Origin: Chitinophagaceae bacterium DXS
Lineage (GTDB): Bacteria; Bacteroidota; Bacteroidia; Chitinophagales; Chitinophagaceae
Reading direction: 5' to 3'
DNA length: 64,000 nucleotides
NCBI GenBank assembly: GCA_030345135.1
Contig: CP128386.1
Coordinates: forward strand, 6,867,001-6,931,000
Shown here: positions 41,966-50,054 of the stretch, in pieces
Numbering within the stretch: the first letter of the stretch is position 1
How the letters are laid out: each line of letters begins with the position of its first letter
Position numbers and translations under genes: made by a program
Notes under the pieces: generated by a model
Seen by the model: the letters and a program-made list of their open reading frames with translations, nothing else
The model's database searches: none
What the model was told of the DNA's origin: nothing

Positions 41966-44890
41966 ATGGCATTTAAAACGGAAATGCTCCTGATCTTTTT
42001 GACCGGAGCAATGTATGCGCACGCACAGCAGAAGATTTCTCTGAACAGTGATAATAAAGAAGTTCAGTGGAAGGTGAAACCGCAGGATGAAGTAAGAACT
42101 GATAGCGTGAAAATGTATACCACGAGTTATAGTGATGGCAATTGGGTGAATGCGGTTGTGCCCGGAACGGTGTTTACTTCTTATGTAAATGTTGGGGTTG
42201 AAAAAGATCCGAATTACGGCGATAATATTTACCAGGTCGATAAATCTAAATACAATAAAAACTTTTGGTACAGAACAACTTTTGCTGTCCCCGTTGCCAA
42301 TAGCGATAAGCAGATCTGGCTGAATTTTGAAGGCATTAACCGCAAGGGCGAAATATTTCTGAACGGTGTTCGTTTAGGCTTGCTTGATGGTTTTATGCAT
42401 CGCGGCAAATTCAATATAACCGGCATAGTAAAAAAGAATGAACAAAATATATTGGCTGTGCTTGTGCAATATCCGCCGTTACCAATAGCGAATCACCAGA
42501 GCCCTACCTACATTTCGGGTGATGGCTGGGATTGGATGCCCTCTGTTCCTGGTTTATTATCGGGTATTACAGATGATGTATATCTGGCTGTTACAGGTGG
42601 TGTTACCGTGGTTGATCCCTGGATCCGCACAACTGTTCCTTCAAAAGATAAGGGGATCATCCATTTGAAATTTGATCTAACAAACGCCGGGGCAAAGGAT
42701 GAAAAAGGCGAATGTATTGTAACGATTAATCCTGGCAACATTCGGTTGCATAAAAAAGTGGACATCAAATCAGGACAGACAATTAATGTGAGTTTTGATT
42801 CTACCCATTATAAAGATCTTGTTATTAACCATCCGAAACTTTGGTGGCCGAATGGATATGGCGAACCCAACCTGTATACCTGCGATCTAAAATATGTTGC
42901 CGGAAACGATACTTCAGACAGCAAGCGGATCAACTTCGGAATAAGAGAATACAGCTATGATACAGCCGGAAGTGTATTTCATATCTATGTTAACGGAGAA
43001 CGCATTTATGTAAAAGGCGGCAACTGGGGCATGAGTGAATATTTACTGCGTTGTCGCGGGGAAGAGTATGATACAAAAGTAAAGTTGCACAAAGAAATGA
43101 ACATGAACATGATCCGCAATTGGATCGGTTCTGTTACAGATGAAGAATTTTATGATGCCTGTGACAAATATGGCATGCTGGTATGGGATGATTTCTGGTT
43201 AAACTCTCATCCCAATCTTCCGGATGATATAATGGCTTTTAACCTGAATGCGGTGGAAAAGATCAAGCGACTGCGTAACCATCCGGGCATAGCCGTATGG
43301 TGCGGCGACAATGAAGGTTATCCCTTGCCGCCGCTAAACGGTTGGTTACGTGAAAATGTAAAAACGTTTGATAACGGCGACAGATGGTATCAGCCCAATT
43401 CGCATAGTGATGCCCTGACTGGCAGTGGGCCCTGGGCGAATTTTCCTGCGGACTGGTATTTCACAAAATATCCCGGTGGCTTTGGAGGAAACAGGGGTTG
43501 GGGATTCCGCACAGAAATAGGCACAGCGGTATTTACAACATTTGAAAGCTTTAAGAAATTTATGCCGGAGAAAGACTGGTGGCCGAGAAATGACATGTGG
43601 GACAAACATTTCTTTGGCAAATCTGCCGCGAATGGTGGTCCGGATATTTATGAGAGATCGTTAAACGCGCGTTATGGCAAAGCTACCGGTATCGAAGATT
43701 TCTGCCGTAAAGCACAGCTTCTGAATATTGAAACGAATAAGGCATTGTTTGAAGGCTGGCTGCACAATATGTGGAACGATGCTTCCGGCGTAATGACCTG
43801 GATGAGCCAGTCTGCCTATCCTTCCTTTGTGTGGCAGACATACGATTATTACTACGACCTTAATGGCGCTTATTGGGGAGTGAAAAAAGCTTGTGAGCCG
43901 GTTCACATACAGATGAATCCTGCCGACAACGCGGTGAATGTAATTAATACGACTTGTGAAAGCCTCAGTGACCTTACCGCTGAGGCGCGGGTATATAATA
44001 TGGATGGAACGGTGCAGGAAAAGTATTCAAAGAGCCTGGCTGTACGCGCTCCCTCAAATGCATCCACGCCTTGCTTTAAAGTAGATTTTTTGATGGATAA
44101 CCTGGCTTACAGAAAGACTGTTGTGGCATCATCTTCTCCCGGCGACTTTGAGCCTGCGGAATGCATTGTGGACAACAACACTTCCAGCCGCTGGGCCAGC
44201 AGATCAAATGATAACGAGTGGATTTATGTTGATCTTGGTCAGCCGACGGAAGTAGGAAGCGTTGTATTGAATTGGGAGACGGCTTATGCCAAAGTCTATA
44301 AACTACAGATAGCTACTGATACTACAAACTGGCAGGATGTTTATGCAACAACAGATGGCAAGGGCGGAACAGAGACAATTAAGATTAAGCCGGTAACTGC
44401 GCGGTACATTAAAATGCTTGGCATAAAAAGAGCAACGCAATGGGGTTATTCTTTGTATGAAATGCAGGTGTTTAGCAGCAAAAAAGTTGAAAGTGGTTTG
44501 TCTGCCGTACATTTTGTCAAACTTTCTCTTAAGAACAAAAAAGGACATTTATTAAGTGATAATTTCTACTGGCGCAGTACCAGGCCGAATGATTATACAG
44601 CTTTAAACGCTTTGCCCAAAGCAACCGTAAAAGTCTCGACAAGTATTTTAAAATCAAGCGGTAAAGCCGTTATATTGGCAACAGTAGCCAATTCAAATAA
44701 AGCCGTTGCATTTGCAGTGCATGTACAGGCAGTGAGAAAAAGTGATGGTGAAAGAATTTTCCCTGCGGTGATGAACGACAATTACTTCACACTTTTAAAG
44801 GGAGAAAGTAAAACCGTTACGATTGAGTTTGACGAGAAGCTATTGGGTAATGGAGAATACAGCATTGTTGCAGAACCTTATAATAAATAG
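41966..44890 (+). CDS. GH2 exo-beta-mannosidase/glucosaminidase-type enzyme with nested F5/8C domain
   Basis: 974 residues from the ATG at 41966 (a GTG precedes it by one codon). Signal peptide ends near 'AHAQ' (residue 21). Domains: galactose-binding-like (~45-200, 'WYRTTFAVP'), Ig-like (~220-330), TIM barrel (~335-640), then Ig-like modules. Catalytic Glu450 lies in 'VWCGDNEGY' (acid/base) and Glu517 in 'GFRTEIG' (nucleophile). 'VKGGNWGMSEY' and 'MIRNWIG' place it with beta-mannosidase/exo-beta-glucosaminidase-type GH2s rather than beta-galactosidases. An F5/8C (CBM32-like) domain at ~711-836 ('NNTSSRWASRSNDNEWIYVD') interrupts the terminal Ig-like region, which resumes with 'LSDNFYWRS'. 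It works in the same locus as GH38 and the SGNH esterase. Confidence 0.88.
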   Translation: MAFKTEMLLIFLTGAMYAHAQQKISLNSDNKEVQWKVKPQDEVRTDSVKMYTTSYSDGNWVNAVVPGTVFTSYVNVGVEKDPNYGDNIYQVDKSKYNKNFWYRTTFAVPVANSDKQIWLNFEGINRKGEIFLNGVRLGLLDGFMHRGKFNITGIVKKNEQNILAVLVQYPPLPIANHQSPTYISGDGWDWMPSVPGLLSGITDDVYLAVTGGVTVVDPWIRTTVPSKDKGIIHLKFDLTNAGAKDEKGECIVTINPGNIRLHKKVDIKSGQTINVSFDSTHYKDLVINHPKLWWPNGYGEPNLYTCDLKYVAGNDTSDSKRINFGIREYSYDTAGSVFHIYVNGERIYVKGGNWGMSEYLLRCRGEEYDTKVKLHKEMNMNMIRNWIGSVTDEEFYDACDKYGMLVWDDFWLNSHPNLPDDIMAFNLNAVEKIKRLRNHPGIAVWCGDNEGYPLPPLNGWLRENVKTFDNGDRWYQPNSHSDALTGSGPWANFPADWYFTKYPGGFGGNRGWGFRTEIGTAVFTTFESFKKFMPEKDWWPRNDMWDKHFFGKSAANGGPDIYERSLNARYGKATGIEDFCRKAQLLNIETNKALFEGWLHNMWNDASGVMTWMSQSAYPSFVWQTYDYYYDLNGAYWGVKKACEPVHIQMNPADNAVNVINTTCESLSDLTAEARVYNMDGTVQEKYSKSLAVRAPSNASTPCFKVDFLMDNLAYRKTVVASSSPGDFEPAECIVDNNTSSRWASRSNDNEWIYVDLGQPTEVGSVVLNWETAYAKVYKLQIATDTTNWQDVYATTDGKGGTETIKIKPVTARYIKMLGIKRATQWGYSLYEMQVFSSKKVESGLSAVHFVKLSLKNKKGHLLSDNFYWRSTRPNDYTALNALPKATVKVSTSILKSSGKAVILATVANSNKAVAFAVHVQAVRKSDGERIFPAVMNDNYFTLLKGESKTVTIEFDEKLLGNGEYSIVAEPYNK

Positions 44891-44900
44891 GCGTTGTACC

Positions 44901-45019
44901 CTCTGCGGAACCTCCAGGTTCCGCAGTTTTACTGCATCGCCTCAGGCGATATAACTAATCGCTGCAAGCGATAAAATAATCCCGCGAAGCCTGGAGGCTT
45001 AGCGGAGCGGTAGAGCGCC
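44901..45019. repeat. Family C repeat, inverted arrangement
   Basis: The left part 'CTGCGGAACCTCCAGGTTCC' with 'ATCGCCTCAGGCGAT' is mirrored on the right by 'ATCGCTGCAAGCGAT' and 'GCCTGGAGGC' with 'GCGGAGCGGTAGAGCGC'. Related copies are at 26151-26210 and 63817-63870. Confidence 0.7.
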
Positions 45020-45056
45020 TGGCTTGTGTGCGAATTAGTCATTTATCCGGTGGCAT

Positions 45057-45100
45057 GCTCTGTGTAACTCAGTGCCTTCTCCGTGAAACTCTGTGTAACT
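45057..45100. repeat. CTCTGTG-type repeat (family A), single arm
   Basis: 'GCTCTGTGTAACTCAGTGCC' then 'TTCTCCGTGAAACTCTGTGT', ending 22 nt before the stop of the response-regulator gene (minus strand). Confidence 0.65.
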
Positions 45101-45121
45101 GTATCCTTTGGCTTCTTCATC

Positions 45122-45871
45122 TTATCCCCGCAAATACTCCGAAGGCATCATTCCAAATTGCTTCTCAAAATTTTTGCTGAAAATTTTAGGGGAGCTGTAG
45201 CCTACTATTTCAGATACTTCATTCACATTATGACCAGCACTCATTAATTCCGCAGCCTTTTTCAAACGTGTAAGATTAATCAGGTCATTGGGCGTAAGAT
45301 CTGAGATGGCATTAATCTTTCTATAGAAAGTTGGCCGGCTCATGTTCATATACTTTGCCAGGCGATCCACATCCAGTTCGGTGTCCTGCAAATGCTCAAT
45401 GATCACCTGGTTGACTCTATCCAAAAAACGTTCATCAGACTTAGTGTGTGCAATCGTTTTTAAATGGGCCAGCGGTGAGTTGGCAAAATAGGCTTTGATC
45501 TTGTTGCGGTTAGCCAGCAGGCTGCTTATCTGCATTTTTAAATGCTTAGGAGAAAAGGGCTTTTCGATATATACATCCGCCCCAAGTTCCAATCCTTCCA
45601 GCTTTGCCTGTAAGGTATTTTTTGCCGTTAATAAAATGCAGGGCAAATGACTCAGTTCCACATCAGATTTAATCAGTTTACAAAATTCAAAGCCATCCAT
45701 TACCGGCATCATTACGTCACTCACAATAAGATCAACCATTTCATGACGCAACAGATCCAGCGCTTCTTTACCGTTCCTGGTTTTAAGAATGGTGTAGCTA
45801 TCGTCTAAGTTACTTTCAATAAAATCCAGGATCTCTTCATTGTCCTCTACCAGCAATATGATCGGTTGCAT
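45122..45871 (-). CDS. Response regulator with receiver and AraC-type DNA-binding domains
   Basis: 249 residues. The receiver domain (~1-120) has acidic Asp10/Asn11-Glu12 and the phospho-acceptor Asp52 in 'VDLIVSDVMMPVMDGFEF', plus 'LLTAKN' (switch Thr) and 'EKPFSPK' (Lys). The C-terminus (~145-249) is an AraC-family double HTH ('LAKYMNMSRPTFYRKINAI', 'VSEIVGYSSPKIFSKNFEKQ', 'FGMMPSEYLRG'). It starts 6 nt after the stop of the sensor kinase gene. In most Bacteroidota glycan loci these parts are fused to the kinase as a hybrid two-component protein; here they are separate. Expected to activate nearby susC/D and glycosidase genes. Confidence 0.93.
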   Translation of the reverse strand: MQPIILLVEDNEEILDFIESNLDDSYTILKTRNGKEALDLLRHEMVDLIVSDVMMPVMDGFEFCKLIKSDVELSHLPCILLTAKNTLQAKLEGLELGADVYIEKPFSPKHLKMQISSLLANRNKIKAYFANSPLAHLKTIAHTKSDERFLDRVNQVIIEHLQDTELDVDRLAKYMNMSRPTFYRKINAISDLTPNDLINLTRLKKAAELMSAGHNVNEVSEIVGYSSPKIFSKNFEKQFGMMPSEYLRG

Positions 45872-45877
45872 GTTTTT

Positions 45878-48800
45878 CTATTTATGATTATCTCCCTGGT
45901 GTACAGGCAGCGTCAAAATAAATACATTCATTTCAATTGACGAACGGTCCAGAATAAGTGTTCCTCCATGCATTTCTGCAAGCGATCTGCTCAACGTCAG
46001 GCCGATCCCCGTTCCGGCATTATTGGAAGTCTCTTTTATACGGTAAAAGCTTTGGAAGATAAGGTCCTTGTTCTCATCCGGGATAAGAAAGCCGTCGTTA
46101 CTAAAGATAATGCTGTAAGCGTCCTTTTGAGGATTGGCATATTCAAGTGTTATCGCCGCTTTGCTGCCTGCATATTTGATTGCGTTATCCATCAGGTTGC
46201 TGAATATCTTATTGAGTGCTTCCTCATCAGCTTCGGCCCACAAGTCGTCTACATAATTAAATTCAACTGTAATTTTTCTCTTCTCAGCGATTGGTTTAAA
46301 CCGGATATAATGATCATGCAGTAAAGCAGAGACATTTGTTCGTGCAAAATTCAGATGAAAACCATTCTGCTCTATCTTTCTAAAGTCCAGCAACTGATTT
46401 GCAAGCTGCATTAATCTTTCAGTATTTCTACTCATCAGTTCGACACTTTTCTTTATTGCAGGCAACTCGTCAATCTGGTCCATGATGTTTTCCATCGGTC
46501 CTTTTATCAACGTCAGGGGTGTTTTAATTTCGTGTGCCACATTGGTGAAGAAGTTCAGCTTATCCTCATAATTTTCCTTTTCCTTTTCATAAGCCAGCTT
46601 TTCCAACCTGCGTTTGTTTCTTGCGCGCGACCTGTCTATAAAGAATTTTATCACAAAGAATATAATGAGCAAAGAAGCCACTACGTATAAGGTATAAGCC
46701 CACCATGTTTGCCAGAACTGTGGAAGGATTTCAATCTCAAGCGTGGTGTAATTATCCATCGCATTTTTATCATCCAGGCTCTTTACAATAAATGTGTACT
46801 TACCTGGTGGTAGTTCGGTGAAGTATGCTTTACGATTGGTAGTTAAATAGGTCCAGCCCTTATCCAGTCCTTCCAGTTTATACGCATAAGCCATCCTGGA
46901 GGGCGCACTGAAATTGAGTGCGGCAAAATCAATACTGAATGATGCCTGGTTGTGCCTGAGCACTAACTTTTTTGTAAAGCTGATGGACTGTGTTAATGGC
47001 GAATGGTCTTTAGCAATGCCCAGTTCTTTATTATACACCTGGAATCCTGTAATGTACACGGGCGGAATAAAGGCATTGCTTGTGATTGAATCGGGGTTAA
47101 AACTCACCATACCTTTTACACTGCCAAAATACATGTTGCCTGCATCGTCTTTGCATGCTGATCTGTAATTAAACTGATCTGTTAGCAAACCTTGCGATTG
47201 GGTAAATATTTTAACGTCTTTGGTGGCTGGCGTAAATCGCGCAAGCCCTTTTGAAGTGCTCAGCCACAAATTGTTTTTATTGTCTTCCAGTATAGCGCAG
47301 ATCACGTCAGCAGGTAGACCATCACGTGAAGTAACGATCTTTAGTGCATGCGTTTCCGGCCGATAACGGCAAAGTCCGCCTTCCGTTGCAAACCAGATCA
47401 CAGAATCCTTATCGCAATAAATGTAGTTGATAATATTGCTGGCAATGGACTGATTGTTATTTACTGAAAAGTAAAAATGATCGGACTTGCCGGTCGCGAC
47501 GTTATAAACATACACGCCGTCACCATAAGTGCCACCCCAGATATTGCCTTTCTTATCCTCACACAGGGCACGGAAAAATGCCTTCGGTAATGCTGTTATT
47601 CTTTCAAAATTGTTTTTCGCAGGCAGGTAACGGTATGCGCCTTTGTCGGTGGCTACAATTATATCTCCATTGCTTGCTTTTAACATCGCGCAGATGAAAT
47701 TGCTGCCGATGGAAGAATTAACGGTATTGTAGTTATGCAGGCGCTTTCCGTTCTTGTCAAGAATGTCAAGCCCGTGTAGGTATGTTCCCGCCCATACGGT
47801 GTCGCCACTAACCAACATGCCGTGTATATTGGAATATGAAACACTCTGTTTATTTGTTTCTGGTTTGAAGTTGATAAAAATGCCGGTTGCAGGATCATAT
47901 TTGTTCAACCCGCCATCTTCCGTTCCTATCCATAAATTATTGTATTTATCGCGATGCATTTCGCTAACCGCATTGCCACTGATTGAATTGCTGTCTGTTT
48001 TGGGAAAATATTTTTTAAAGACAATTTCCTGTTTTGGATAATAATTTACGCCGCCGAAATACGTGCCTGCCCAAATGCCTCCCTGCTTATCGCGCCACAG
48101 TGTGTGCACAATATCATCGGACAAAGAATATGGATCATTGTAATTTTTTCTCAGGTTGGAATATGTACCTGTTGCAATATTTAAAATATAGATGCCCGAT
48201 TGTGTGGCGATCCAGTAAGTGTTTTTGTCAATGGCAAGTATATCGCGGACAATGATGTCTGTTTTGTCCGCATTTAAAGTCAGGATGTCTTTATATATGC
48301 CGGTCTTTGTATCCAGCAGTTTTAGGCCCTGGTTGTATGTGCCCACCAGCAGCTGTCCGTTATCCAGTTCATAAATCGACTGGATCCATTTGGACACCGC
48401 ATAGCCGGATTTATTGAACATGTCGTAAACAACATCAAATGTATCTTTCTGTGCATTGTATTTTTCAACAACTCCTGCAGAGGTACATACCCAAAGGCTT
48501 TTATCTTTTAATATATTGTAGGATGTAACTTCTTTGTTAACAACAAAACGCTTTAGTTTTTTTGTTTTCTTGTTGAAGCGGTACAATGTGTAAAGCGTAA
48601 TATAATATACATCATCGCCTTCCACTTTAACGGAAAGAACGGAAACGTTGCCTGCCTGTTTGAATTGGGTGAAGCTTTCTGTGAGCTCATCAAATATGAA
48701 CAATCCCTTTTCTGTACCAACCCAGATCTTTTTATCGCTGTCTTCCGAGATGCACATGATGGCATTGCTGCCAATGCTATTCTTGTTGCCGGGATCGTTT

Positions 48801-49009
48801 CTGAAGATTTTATAGGAAAGGCCGTCAAAGCGGTTCAACCCGTCGCGTGTGCCGAACCACATAAAGCCAAGATGATCCTGCAACATGCAAAGCACTGCGT
48901 TGTTGGACAAACCATCTTCTACCTGGTAATGGGTAAAATAATAGGGCTGTGCATTACCACGGCATATTGTTAAAACGCTGAACAGAAGCAGCACAAGACA
49001 CTTTCTCAT
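45878..49009 (-). CDS. Periplasmic-sensing histidine kinase (HTCS-type) lacking fused regulator
   Basis: About 1043 residues from the ATG at 49009; frames further upstream run through an inverted repeat element. Signal peptide ends near 'CRGNAQ'. Residues ~25-690 are two-component-propeller blades ('LQDHLGFMWFGTRDGLNRFD', 'DNKNNLWLSTSKGLARFTP'), followed by a Y_Y_Y domain ('YKLEGLDKGWTYLTTNRKAYF'-type). One transmembrane helix ('WWAYTLYVVASLLIIFFVIKF' region) precedes the cytoplasmic HisKA with 'NVAHEIKTPL' (phospho-acceptor His826) and HATPase with 'NLMDNAIKYAG' and 'GTGIGLTLSRSLAEMHGG'. It senses a periplasmic glycan product and phosphorylates the AraC-type regulator encoded 6 nt downstream. 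The stop occurs right after the HATPase domain. Confidence 0.93.
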   Translation of the reverse strand: MRKCLVLLLFSVLTICRGNAQPYYFTHYQVEDGLSNNAVLCMLQDHLGFMWFGTRDGLNRFDGLSYKIFRNDPGNKNSIGSNAIMCISEDSDKKIWVGTEKGLFIFDELTESFTQFKQAGNVSVLSVKVEGDDVYYITLYTLYRFNKKTKKLKRFVVNKEVTSYNILKDKSLWVCTSAGVVEKYNAQKDTFDVVYDMFNKSGYAVSKWIQSIYELDNGQLLVGTYNQGLKLLDTKTGIYKDILTLNADKTDIIVRDILAIDKNTYWIATQSGIYILNIATGTYSNLRKNYNDPYSLSDDIVHTLWRDKQGGIWAGTYFGGVNYYPKQEIVFKKYFPKTDSNSISGNAVSEMHRDKYNNLWIGTEDGGLNKYDPATGIFINFKPETNKQSVSYSNIHGMLVSGDTVWAGTYLHGLDILDKNGKRLHNYNTVNSSIGSNFICAMLKASNGDIIVATDKGAYRYLPAKNNFERITALPKAFFRALCEDKKGNIWGGTYGDGVYVYNVATGKSDHFYFSVNNNQSIASNIINYIYCDKDSVIWFATEGGLCRYRPETHALKIVTSRDGLPADVICAILEDNKNNLWLSTSKGLARFTPATKDVKIFTQSQGLLTDQFNYRSACKDDAGNMYFGSVKGMVSFNPDSITSNAFIPPVYITGFQVYNKELGIAKDHSPLTQSISFTKKLVLRHNQASFSIDFAALNFSAPSRMAYAYKLEGLDKGWTYLTTNRKAYFTELPPGKYTFIVKSLDDKNAMDNYTTLEIEILPQFWQTWWAYTLYVVASLLIIFFVIKFFIDRSRARNKRRLEKLAYEKEKENYEDKLNFFTNVAHEIKTPLTLIKGPMENIMDQIDELPAIKKSVELMSRNTERLMQLANQLLDFRKIEQNGFHLNFARTNVSALLHDHYIRFKPIAEKRKITVEFNYVDDLWAEADEEALNKIFSNLMDNAIKYAGSKAAITLEYANPQKDAYSIIFSNDGFLIPDENKDLIFQSFYRIKETSNNAGTGIGLTLSRSLAEMHGGTLILDRSSIEMNVFILTLPVHQGDNHK

Positions 49010-49440
49010 ATCGCAACGCATCATTGAAAATAGGAAAATTATAATTGTCAAATTCAATGTCATTGCCGTCTGCTTTAGCTGACGGATAATGATTGAGCTC
49101 TTAACTATGGCTTTAGCCATAAAAAATAAGTTTGTGGCTAAAGCCAGGAACAAAAGACGAATTGCTGTCCGTCAGCTAAAGCAGACGGCAATGACTTACC
49201 TTTCATTAACCCGATTAGATCCATTCAGCATCCATCTTCGCAAATAACATTGAGCGGTCAAATTACAACGATTGCGTATACAAACAGACCTGTTACCAAA
49301 CAATGAGACAAATCCATCCAAACATGAAACAAAAAATCATCGTTTAACGGATTTTACTTGCTCTTTTTGCCTGTTAATTGATTGCACACTTATGAGAGGA
49401 AGACTTGCACCTGTGTCAAGCGTTTTAAATACTGATTGCT
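49010..49440. other. 431-nt divergent region between sensor kinase and sigma factor
   Basis: Contains the family B element (49059-49195). The rest is AT-rich and should hold the promoters of the kinase (minus) and the sigma factor (plus); no full TTTG-N19-TAnnTTTG match was found. Confidence 0.5.
49059..49195. repeat. Family B inverted-repeat element, copy 2
   Basis: A 137-bp element with 27-bp perfect terminal inverted repeats (49059-49085, 49169-49195) sharing the 25-bp core of copy 1 (20967-21100). The inner palindrome 'TATGGCTTTAGCCATA' and 'TGGCTAAAGCCA' repeat the internal design of copy 1. Confidence 0.85.
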
Positions 49441-50007
49441 ATGCTTAATAACGACCATCCGTATTGCCGGTTATGCGACAAAAAATTATTCGAGCTCGTT
49501 CAAAATGACGATAAGAAAGCTTTTGATCAGATCTATTGCCGGTACTTTAATTTTTTAACTAATTCGGCAGCGAAGCACTTGCAGTCAAGGCAAAAGGCAG
49601 AGGACCTGGTGCAGGAGATCTTTATAAGTTTCTACAACAGGCGAAACAGCATCGAGTTTTCAGTGTCCTTAAGAGCTTATTTATGCCAGGCGTTGAAGTT
49701 TAAAATAATGAACGAATACAGGTCGCAGAACATACGCAATACTTATCAAAAAGCCGTTCATTATTCAAGTGCACAGGGCAACAGAACAGATTATTACCAG
49801 GTGTATGAGACGAAGGAACTGGCACACAACATCAGCCGTTCCATTAACCTGTTGCCTGAAAAATGCAGGGAAGCATTTTTGTTGAGCAGAGCTGAAGAGC
49901 TTTCCTACAAAGATATTTCAGGGCATTTGGGCATATCCGTCAGCACAGTTGAAAAACATATTATAAAGGCATTGAAGTTTTTAAAAGGAAACCTCAACCT
50001 GCAATAG
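49441..50007 (+). CDS. ECF-type RNA polymerase sigma factor (Bacteroidota family)
   Basis: 188 residues. The sigma-70 region 2 is in 'FDQIYCRYFNFLTNSAAKHL' and 'QKAEDLVQEIFISFYNRRN', and region 4 in 'LPEKCREAFLLSRAEELSYK' with 'DISGHLGISVSTVEKHIIKA' as HTH. It is typical of the Bacteroidota ECF expansion that controls susCD and other surface systems. Usually a FecR-type anti-sigma gene follows; here the next gene, 47 nt downstream, is a GH92 enzyme. The signal that controls this factor is therefore unclear. Confidence 0.92.
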   Translation: MLNNDHPYCRLCDKKLFELVQNDDKKAFDQIYCRYFNFLTNSAAKHLQSRQKAEDLVQEIFISFYNRRNSIEFSVSLRAYLCQALKFKIMNEYRSQNIRNTYQKAVHYSSAQGNRTDYYQVYETKELAHNISRSINLLPEKCREAFLLSRAEELSYKDISGHLGISVSTVEKHIIKALKFLKGNLNLQ

Positions 50008-50054
50008 TTTCTGTTTCGATTGCTTTACATCACCCGTTATTCTTATTACAACCA

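Noticed and set aside
45001-45030. tRNA-like string GCGGTAGAGCGCCTGGCTT
   Set aside because: It resembles a D-arm and anticodon region by chance but belongs to a family C repeat; there is no acceptor stem, T-arm or CCA context.
49010-49153. N-terminal extension of the sensor kinase through the inverted repeat
   Set aside because: The first 48 codons translate a repeat element and would bury the genuine signal peptide starting at 49009.
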